Shown here: one piece after another, positions 26,568-32,106 of the stretch
How positions within the stretch are numbered: the first letter of the stretch is position 1
How the letters are laid out: each line of letters begins with the position of its first letter
Notes under the pieces: generated by a model
Told to the model about the DNA's origin: nothing
The model's input: the letters and a program-made list of their open reading frames with translations, nothing else
Database searches by the model: none
Made by a program: the position numbers and the translations under genes
Assembly: GCF_014696315.1 (NCBI RefSeq)
Contig: NZ_JACJPX010000087.1
Span: forward strand, 1-32,106
Source: Calothrix membranacea FACHB-236
Lineage (GTDB): Bacteria > Cyanobacteriota > Cyanobacteriia > Cyanobacteriales > Nostocaceae
Direction: 5' to 3'
DNA: 32,106 nt

Positions 26568-26690
26568 GGATCGGGGACTGGGGAATGGGTAATGGAGATG
26601 TTTTGTTTTTCACTCATCCGAATTTATTCTACTTATCTCCTTTTGCCCAGTCCCCAGTACCCAGTCCCCAGTACCTAGTCCCAAGTAAAT
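26568..26690. repeat. STRR-type repeats between pepA and plsX
   Basis: GGGGACT/GGGTAAT units at 26573-26595 and AGTCCCC/AGTACCC units at 26645-26685, roughly inverted to each other, so the two blocks could pair into a loose hairpin. Confidence 0.7.
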
Positions 26691-26769
26691 TCATACGGCT
26701 AGCTAAAAGTTCCGATTTTTGGGCGAAGCCATCTGGTAAAATTTGTAAGGTTTCTAAAAGCTTTGAGCA

Positions 26770-27795
26770 ATGGGATCGACTGGCGTAAGGATCGCAATTG
26801 ATGCAATGGGAGGGGATCATGCACCCGCTGAAATCGTGGCTGGCGCTGTGCGGGCACGAGAAGAGTTGGGTGTAACAGTCTTGTTGGTGGGTGATCCCCA
26901 ACAAATTGAAGCTGCCCTGCCGCCAAAAACCAACCTGGCGCAGGTAGAGATCGTTCCTGCTGAGGAAGCGATCGCAATGGATGAGGAGCCGCTAAACGCA
27001 GTTAGACGCAAGCGTAAGGCTTCGATCAATGTGGCGATGGATTTGGTGAAGCAGCAACAAGCTGATGCTGTGTTTTCCGCAGGACACTCTGGGGCAGCTA
27101 TGGCCTCCGCTTTGCTCCGCCTAGGACGCTTGCCGGGAATTGACCGCCCAGCAATTGGGACAGTTTTTCCTACAATCAAAGCTGGCAAGCCAGTACTCAT
27201 ACTTGATGTTGGTGCCAATGTAGATTGTCGCCCGAAATTTTTAGAGCAATTTGCTGTGATGGGGTCTGCTTACAGTCAATATGTGCTGGGTACACCGGAA
27301 CCAAAAGTAGGTCTGTTGAATATTGGCGAGGAAGACACTAAAGGTAATGAAGTGGCTCTGCGCGCCCACCAACTCCTAAAAGAAAATACTCAAATTTCTT
27401 TTATTGGCAACGCTGAAGGGCGGGATGTACTTTCTGGTGACTTTGATGTCATTGTCTGTGATGGCTTTGTCGGCAATGTGTTACTAAAATTTGCCGAAGC
27501 CGTAGGCGGAGTGATTTTACAAATCTTGCGGGAAGAATTACCCCAAGGCTTGCATGGTCAAATCGGTACAGCACTTTTAAAACCAAACCTGAAGCGAATT
27601 AAGCAGCGGATGGATCACGCAGAACATGGCGGTGCTTTGCTTTTAGGTGTGGATGGAGTTTGTTTGATTGGTCATGGTAGCTCACAAGCGCCTTCAGTTT
27701 TTAATGCAATTCGTATGGCCAAAGAAGCTGTAGATAACCAGGTGCTACAACGCCTACGTACCCAATATCAAGCCCTAGAGCGTGAAAGTGGTTAG
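26770..27795 (+). CDS. plsX: Phosphate acyltransferase PlsX
   Basis: 341-residue PlsX, which converts acyl-ACP and phosphate to acyl-phosphate, the donor for the first acylation of glycerol-3-phosphate. The N-terminus RIAIDAMGGDHAP is the family hallmark. Other conserved segments are FSAGHSGAAMASALLRLGR, ILDVGANVDCRP and VCDGFVGNVLLKF. It is the first gene of a plsX-fabH-fabD-plsC series on the plus strand, the common bacterial linkage of phospholipid and fatty acid initiation genes. ATG at 26770. Confidence 0.96.
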   Translation: MGSTGVRIAIDAMGGDHAPAEIVAGAVRAREELGVTVLLVGDPQQIEAALPPKTNLAQVEIVPAEEAIAMDEEPLNAVRRKRKASINVAMDLVKQQQADAVFSAGHSGAAMASALLRLGRLPGIDRPAIGTVFPTIKAGKPVLILDVGANVDCRPKFLEQFAVMGSAYSQYVLGTPEPKVGLLNIGEEDTKGNEVALRAHQLLKENTQISFIGNAEGRDVLSGDFDVIVCDGFVGNVLLKFAEAVGGVILQILREELPQGLHGQIGTALLKPNLKRIKQRMDHAEHGGALLLGVDGVCLIGHGSSQAPSVFNAIRMAKEAVDNQVLQRLRTQYQALERESG

Positions 27796-27901
27796 CAATC
27801 AGCCAGAAGGTAGCAAGACATAGCACAATACGAGTAATTAGTCAAGATTAAATGACTAATTACTCACGGTTACTAATGACTAAACGCTGATAGGTGATAG
27901 T

Positions 27902-28909
27902 GTGGGAGACTTAGGAGTGCATAACTTAGGCATAGCAATTACTGGCAGTGGCTCGGCAGTACCAGAAACTTCCTTAGACAATGAAGCGTTGACTGCACTG
28001 GTGGAGACATCAGACGAGTGGATCGCCACAAGGACAGGAATTCGTCAAAGGCGCTTGGCAAACCCAACAGAGTCTTTGAGTGTACTCGCTGCTCGTGCTA
28101 GTCGTCAAGCGATCGCATCTGCTGGAATTACAGCTGCAGATTTGGATTTAATTATTTTGGCAACCTCTACCCCTGATGATATGTTTGGTAGTGCTTGTCA
28201 AATTCAGGCGGAAATTGGAGCGACTAAGGCTGTAGCATTTGACTTAACTGCTGCCTGTTCTGGCTTTATATTTGGCATGGTCACCGCAGCCCAATACATT
28301 AGAAGCGGTGTATATCAGAATGTACTGTTGATCGGGGCAGACATCCTCTCTCGTTGGGTAGATTGGCAAGACCGCAGCACCTGTGTATTGTTTGGTGATG
28401 GAGCTGGAGCAGTAGTCATGCAGGCCAATGAGAGCGATCGCTTACTGGGATTTACCCTGAAAAGTGACGGTAGCCAAAACCACTTCCTTAACCTTGCCTA
28501 TCAAGCCTCTTCTCAAGAGCTGATTCCTAACGTCAATATCTCCCAAGGTAAATATCACCCAATTACGATGAACGGCAAAGAAGTCTACCGCTTTGCTGTG
28601 CAAAAGGTGCCAGAAGTTATAGACAAAACTTTATTTCAGGCGAATCTCAATGTCGATCAAATAGATTGGCTACTCTTACACCAAGCCAACCAGCGCATTC
28701 TAGATGCTGTAGCCCAACGCCTCAATATTCCCAAAGAAAAAGTTATTAGTAATCTCGCCAACTATGGCAATACCTCTGCCGCCTCTATTCCGATTGCATT
28801 AGACGAAGCTGTGCGGCAAGGCAAAATTAAACCCAATGACATTATTGCTGCATCTGGCTTTGGTGCCGGACTCACATGGGGTGCAGCAATTTTCCAATGG
28901 GGAAGATAA
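27902..28909 (+). CDS. fabH: 3-oxoacyl-ACP synthase III (FabH)
   Basis: 335-residue ketoacyl-ACP synthase III that condenses acetyl-CoA with malonyl-ACP to start fatty acid synthesis. The catalytic triad is Cys119 (TAACSG), His260 (LLHQAN) and Asn290 (NYGNTSAAS). The dimer and CoA-binding segments (SDEWIATRTGIRQRR) are typical. Start is GTG at 27902 with AGGTGA four bases upstream; a second in-frame GTG at 27917 is less likely, because its AGGAG would touch it. 106 bases after plsX and 115 before fabD. Confidence 0.96.
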   Translation: MGDLGVHNLGIAITGSGSAVPETSLDNEALTALVETSDEWIATRTGIRQRRLANPTESLSVLAARASRQAIASAGITAADLDLIILATSTPDDMFGSACQIQAEIGATKAVAFDLTAACSGFIFGMVTAAQYIRSGVYQNVLLIGADILSRWVDWQDRSTCVLFGDGAGAVVMQANESDRLLGFTLKSDGSQNHFLNLAYQASSQELIPNVNISQGKYHPITMNGKEVYRFAVQKVPEVIDKTLFQANLNVDQIDWLLLHQANQRILDAVAQRLNIPKEKVISNLANYGNTSAASIPIALDEAVRQGKIKPNDIIAASGFGAGLTWGAAIFQWGR

Positions 28910-28916
28910 ATCTTTT

Positions 28917-28995
28917 GATCAAGAGTCCAAAGTCAAAAAGTCTAAAGTCCAAAGAATACATCTTTAAGTTTTGACACTTGACCCTTGACTCTACA
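28917..28995. repeat. Repeat block of AGAGTCCAA / TTGACTC type between fabH and fabD
   Basis: Direct units (AGAGTCC, AAAGTCA, AAAGTCC) are followed by roughly complementary TTTTGACACTTGACCCTTGA-type units, so the block can fold on itself. The same units occur inside the MITE-like element at 24803-24940. Confidence 0.65.
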
Positions 28996-29024
28996 ACGTT
29001 GTCTACTGAGCTGACTATTGAGCA

Positions 29025-29906
29025 ATGACTAAAACTGCATGGGTTTTTCCCGGACAAGGTTCCCAAGTAACCGGTATGGGAATGGACTTATTAGAGATAC
29101 CTTCAGCGAAGGAGAAATTTGCCCAAGCTGAGGCCATCTTAGGTTGGTCTGTTATTGACATTTGCCAAAGTGATGGCGACCAGTTATTACGTACACTCTA
29201 CACTCAACCCTGTCTATATGTAGTAGAAACCATTCTCGCCGATTTGCTTCGGGAAAGAGGACATCAGCCAGATTTAGTTGCTGGACACAGTTTAGGAGAA
29301 TACTCTGCCCTTTACGTTGCTGGTGTTTTTGATTGGTCTGTTGGCTTACACTTAGTCAAGCGTCGTGCTGAACTCATGGAAGCTGTTTCTGGTGGGATGA
29401 TGGCGGCGTTGATGAACTTTGACCGCGAACAGTTGGATGCGGTAATTGCCGAAATGCCCGACGTAGTGCTGGCGAATGATAACAGTCCGGCTCAAGTCGT
29501 AATTTCTGGTACTCCAGATGCTGTAGTTGAGGTGATGTCCCAAGTAAAAAGCAAGCGTGCTATTCCTTTAAAAGTTTCGGGAGCATTCCACTCACCTTTA
29601 ATTGCATCTGCGGCTACAGAATTCCAAGAAATCCTTGATGGTGTGGAATTTCAATCAGCAAATGTTCCCGTAGTATCTAATGTGGAACCAATACCAACTG
29701 TTGATGCAGAGACTCTCAAACAACGGCTGATTCAACAAATGACGGGTTCTGTTAGATGGCGAGAAATTTCTCTGCTACTTCCAACCCAAGGTATTGAGGA
29801 AGTCGTAGAAATTGGGCCAGGGAATGTGTTAACTGGTTTAATTAAACGCACCACTCCTGGTTTAAGCTTAAAAAACATCCGGAATGCTGCTGAGTTACCG
29901 GATTAG
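29025..29906 (+). CDS. fabD: Malonyl-CoA:ACP transacylase (FabD)
   Basis: 293-residue transacylase loading malonyl groups on acyl carrier protein for chain elongation and for FabH. The active-site serine is Ser89 in GHSLGE, with His188 in GAFHSP and the oxyanion glutamine in the N-terminal PGQGSQ (9-14). The conserved arginine segment KRRAELM (112-118) holds the malonyl carboxylate. Normal length. Third gene of the plsX-fabH-fabD series. ATG at 29025. Confidence 0.96.
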   Translation: MTKTAWVFPGQGSQVTGMGMDLLEIPSAKEKFAQAEAILGWSVIDICQSDGDQLLRTLYTQPCLYVVETILADLLRERGHQPDLVAGHSLGEYSALYVAGVFDWSVGLHLVKRRAELMEAVSGGMMAALMNFDREQLDAVIAEMPDVVLANDNSPAQVVISGTPDAVVEVMSQVKSKRAIPLKVSGAFHSPLIASAATEFQEILDGVEFQSANVPVVSNVEPIPTVDAETLKQRLIQQMTGSVRWREISLLLPTQGIEEVVEIGPGNVLTGLIKRTTPGLSLKNIRNAAELPD

Positions 29907-29966
29907 GGGATTGGAGATTGGGAATTGGGGACTGGGGACTGGGGATTGGGGATTGGGGACTGGGTA
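29907..29966. repeat. STRR-type GGGGATT/GGGGACT repeat array
   Basis: About eight 7-bp units alternating GGGGATT and GGGGACT directly after the fabD stop. Confidence 0.8.
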
Positions 29967-29998
29967 GAAATAATTGATCAATCTTGACTTTTGAGTAA

Positions 29999-30018
29999 AG
30001 ACGCGATGAATCGCGTCT
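29999..30018. repeat. Palindrome AGACGCGA-TGAA-TCGCGTCT
   Basis: Perfect 8-bp stem with a TGAA loop. Related in sequence to the trxA-downstream hairpin. No T run follows at once, so a dispersed palindromic repeat is more likely than a terminator, though it could weaken read-through into plsC. Confidence 0.7.
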
Positions 30019-30027
30019 CTACAAGTT

Positions 30028-30060
30028 TTGACCCTTTTCCCTTTTCCCTTTCCCCTTTAA
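30028..30060. repeat. CCCTTTT-type short repeats before plsC
   Basis: Four to five CCCTTTT/CCCTTTC units ending about 20 bases before the plsC start. Confidence 0.65.
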
Positions 30061-30081
30061 CCATCACCTAATTTTCTGATT

Positions 30082-30720
30082 ATGAGCAAAAGCCGTGAAC
30101 CTTTAGCTAGTCTGGCACTTTATCACGCTTTTAAGTGGTCTATTGTCAGTCCCATGCTTCATGCTTACTTTCGGGTCAAGATTCATGGGGTTGAAAATGT
30201 ACCCCAATCTGGGCCGTTAGTGGTCATAAGTAATCATGCTAGCTATTTTGATCCGCCAATAGTTTCTAATTGTGTCCTGCGTCCAGTAGCTTACATGGCG
30301 AAGGAAGAATTATTTAAAGTCCCGGTTTTGGCGCAAGCAATTAAATTGTATGGTGCTTACCCAGTTAGTCGGGGTGCGGCCGATCGCACTGCCATTCGTT
30401 CTGCTTTAGAGTGTATTGATAATGGTTGGGCTGTGGGTGTGTTTTTGCAGGGTACTCGCACAAGCGATGGTCGAATTACAGACCCCAAACGAGGCGCAGC
30501 ACTGTTAGCAGCCAAAGCAAAAGCACCTATATTACCAGTCAGTTTATGGGGTACTGAGCAGATTTTACAAAAAGGCTCCTCTATACCCCGTCAAGTTCCA
30601 ATTACCGTCAGAATTGGGCAGGTGATTGATACTCCTAGTTCCTCAAATAAGGAGGAATTGCAAGCTTTGACCCAAAAATGTGCAGATGTGATTAACCAAA
30701 TGCATGATTTAGGACGATGA
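30082..30720 (+). CDS. plsC: 1-acyl-sn-glycerol-3-phosphate acyltransferase (PlsC)
   Basis: 212-residue acyltransferase that makes phosphatidic acid from lysophosphatidic acid at the membrane. Motif I NHASYFD (Asn51, His52, Asp57) is intact, and motif II-like YMAKEELFKVP follows. Motif III, usually EGTR, reads QGTRT (Gln123 onward); the DNA codon is CAG. The conserved PVSLWG block supports an active enzyme. Downstream of plsX-fabH-fabD, so it completes a linked route from acyl-ACP to phosphatidic acid, although the glycerol-3-phosphate acylating PlsY is not in the window. ATG at 30082. Confidence 0.9.
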   Translation: MSKSREPLASLALYHAFKWSIVSPMLHAYFRVKIHGVENVPQSGPLVVISNHASYFDPPIVSNCVLRPVAYMAKEELFKVPVLAQAIKLYGAYPVSRGAADRTAIRSALECIDNGWAVGVFLQGTRTSDGRITDPKRGAALLAAKAKAPILPVSLWGTEQILQKGSSIPRQVPITVRIGQVIDTPSSSNKEELQALTQKCADVINQMHDLGR

Positions 30721-30844
30721 GCCAGAAAAAGCAGAAAATCTACTTCAGGGAGGGTGCGATCGCTTCCCTGTTTCTATAGAGTTAATTTCAATATTGTGGT
30801 GACAATTCGTGCGCCACAGTTGAAAACTCAACTTTCAAATTAAT

Positions 30845-31882
30845 ATGAACGGCTTTGAAGCCAAGAATTTTTGGCAGCGATTAAGTAATCTGGCTTTAGT
30901 CCGCTTTTTACTTTTAGTTGCTGCTGGTTGGGCAATTGTCCAACTTTTAGCCTACTTTCAAGGGGTAATTGTAATTTTTACCTTCGCTGCCATTTTAGCT
31001 TTCTTACTCAGCTATCCTGTCAAATGGTTACGGCGTTTTTTACCCCACAGTTTTGCTGTTGTTTTAGTGTTCCTACTCAGCATTGTGGTGCTGGGAGGAA
31101 TTGCGATTACCTTGAGTTTAGCTGTTTTATCTCAAGGACAACAGTTAATAGATAGTATAACTAGTTTTTTAAACTCTTTAGCACCTTTAATTGAGCAGTT
31201 AGAAACTTTTTTACAAAAAAGAAATTTACAAATAGATTTAAATTTTATTGAAGACCAGTTACGCAATCAAGCAATTAATAGTCTGGTAAATAGTTTAACT
31301 ATTTTGCAACAATTTCTTACTAATTTTGTAACTTTTATATTAATTGCTGTTGTTGCCTTTTTCATGCTACTGGATGGTGAGAAAATTTGGCAATTAATTC
31401 TCAAAATAGTTCCTAGTCAACGACGCAATCGATTTAATAGAATAATTAAGAAAAGTTTTCTAGGATTTTTTCGAGGTCAATTGTTATTAACTCTGTTTTT
31501 AACAACTGCCACATTTATTGTATTCGTAGTTTTAAATGTTCCCTTTGCCTTAATTTTGTCCATAATAGTTGGCTTACTTGATATAATTCCTGGAATTGGA
31601 GCAACATTGGGGGTTAGTACAATTACTGTAATTGTCTTATCCCAAAATGTTTGGCTAGCATTAAAAGTATTTATAGCTTGCATTGTACTACAGCAAATTC
31701 AAGATAATTTAATTGCGCCGCGGATTATGCAAGGGGCGTTGAATCTAAATCCTATCGTCGTATTTTTTGCTTTGCTAGTAGGTGCAAGAGTAGCAGGTTT
31801 GCTTGGCATATTCATCTCTATTCCTATAGCTGGGGTAATTGTATCTTTGTTTGAAATAGAAGAGATGCAATCAGAATCTTAG
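30845..31882 (+). CDS. AI-2E family (PerM/YhhT) membrane transporter
   Basis: 345-residue polytopic membrane protein. Hydrophobic segments lie at about 18-56 (two helices), 68-97, 155-176, 210-232, 235-265, 268-285 and 303-335, with a soluble helical loop at 98-150. The family signature region is present: LLDIIPGIGATLG (244-256) and the C-terminal QDNLIAPRIMQGALNLNP (286-303). The family was named for TqsA, proposed to export autoinducer-2, but many members are ion or solute transporters. No quorum-sensing role is implied here. ATG at 30845. Confidence 0.9.
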   Translation: MNGFEAKNFWQRLSNLALVRFLLLVAAGWAIVQLLAYFQGVIVIFTFAAILAFLLSYPVKWLRRFLPHSFAVVLVFLLSIVVLGGIAITLSLAVLSQGQQLIDSITSFLNSLAPLIEQLETFLQKRNLQIDLNFIEDQLRNQAINSLVNSLTILQQFLTNFVTFILIAVVAFFMLLDGEKIWQLILKIVPSQRRNRFNRIIKKSFLGFFRGQLLLTLFLTTATFIVFVVLNVPFALILSIIVGLLDIIPGIGATLGVSTITVIVLSQNVWLALKVFIACIVLQQIQDNLIAPRIMQGALNLNPIVVFFALLVGARVAGLLGIFISIPIAGVIVSLFEIEEMQSES

Positions 31883-32005
31883 CAAATTAGAGTACAACAA
31901 TGATGTAAGAAATAAATAATTAACCGCCGATAGCAGAGGATGTACGCAGATAAATTTGTAATTCCTGTGATGAGGAAATGGTATTACTAGAAATTTCATA
32001 TTCAT

Positions 32006-32106
32006 CAGGACTTACGCAACTGGCACAGGCGATCGCTCAAATATAGTGCTTTTGTACTATATAAGTGATGCAACAGGCACAGGGCGATCGCTAATTGATA
32101 GTACAT
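32006..32106. repeat. Right copy of the perfect 101-bp terminal inverted repeat
   Basis: Exact reverse complement of positions 1-101. The inner boundary is the AGGACTTACGCAA terminus at 32007-32019, facing into the window. It shares 22 bases with the end of the MITE-like element at 24803-24940. Confidence 0.85.

Noticed and set aside
26817-27218. 133-codon minus-strand frame opposite plsX
   Set aside because: Composition (Ala/Ser/Thr rich) is a shadow of the certain plsX frame.
30845-31882. Quorum-sensing exporter role for the AI-2E family protein
   Set aside because: The family name comes from one E. coli member. No luxS or signal gene is nearby and the family includes unrelated transporters.
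1-32106. Novel defence island or composite transposon spanning the window
   Set aside because: The flanking inverted repeats would allow it formally, but the content is core housekeeping genes with uniform cyanobacterial character and no transposase, recombinase or defence gene.

Overview
The window looks like chromosomal DNA of a filamentous, probably heterocyst-forming cyanobacterium (Nostocales-like). HIP1 octamers (GCGATCGC) occur throughout coding and non-coding DNA. Many gaps hold the short tandem 7-8 bp repeats (STRR type) typical of that group. The genes are cyanobacterial core genes: Ycf35, GuaB3, trxA preceded by the small RNA Yfr1, DUF3038/DUF4335, cyanobacterial-type LptC and plsX-fabH-fabD. 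There is no plasmid, phage or conjugation gene, no CRISPR array and no tRNA or rRNA that I can see.

Layout. 1-2.3 kb: perfect terminal repeat, then a minus-strand pair of a DUF1611/DgcN-like protein and an enolase-superfamily dipeptide or N-acetyl-glutamate epimerase (overlapping genes). 2.4-3.6 kb: Nudix hydrolase and GNAT acetyltransferase. 4.1-5.25 kb: tight DUF2997 - Ycf35 (DUF1257) - [4Fe-4S] ferredoxin operon ending in a clear terminator. 5.4-7.7 kb: minus-strand DUF3038 - DUF4335 pair. 8.1-10.5 kb: mutS2. 11.3-13.3 kb: guaB3 - Yfr1 - trxA, a conserved cyanobacterial arrangement. 13.2-14.2 kb: repeat-rich gap with a cloverleaf-like palindromic repeat next to a gene remnant. 14.2-17.3 kb: LOG-family protein and a PBP4-type D,D-carboxypeptidase. 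17.4-21.1 kb: minus-strand metG, then an NYN-domain gene coupled to lptC. 21.4-24.8 kb: an acyltransferase, an alpha/beta hydrolase and an EcsC-like protein. 24.8-30.7 kb: MITE-like element, pepA, then plsX-fabH-fabD-plsC. 30.8-31.9 kb: AI-2E/PerM-family membrane protein, then the second copy of the terminal repeat.

Functional themes. Lipid synthesis is the strongest: plsX makes acyl-phosphate, fabD and fabH start fatty acid synthesis, plsC makes phosphatidic acid, and a second acyltransferase sits beside a lipase-like hydrolase. Envelope biogenesis is represented by lptC and the D,D-carboxypeptidase. Redox and unknown cyanobacterial functions are represented by the Ycf35-ferredoxin operon and the DUF3038/DUF4335 pair.

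The first 101 bases are the exact reverse complement of the last 101. They share their outer end with the MITE-like element at 24.8 kb, so the window is probably a contig that stops inside two inverted copies of one dispersed repeat. I found no convincing new defence or mobile system. The best leads are the Ycf35-ferredoxin operon with its conserved duplicated peptide, the misoriented terminator near 19.4 kb, the acyltransferase/hydrolase pair, and the structured repeat beside a truncated gene near 13.7 kb.
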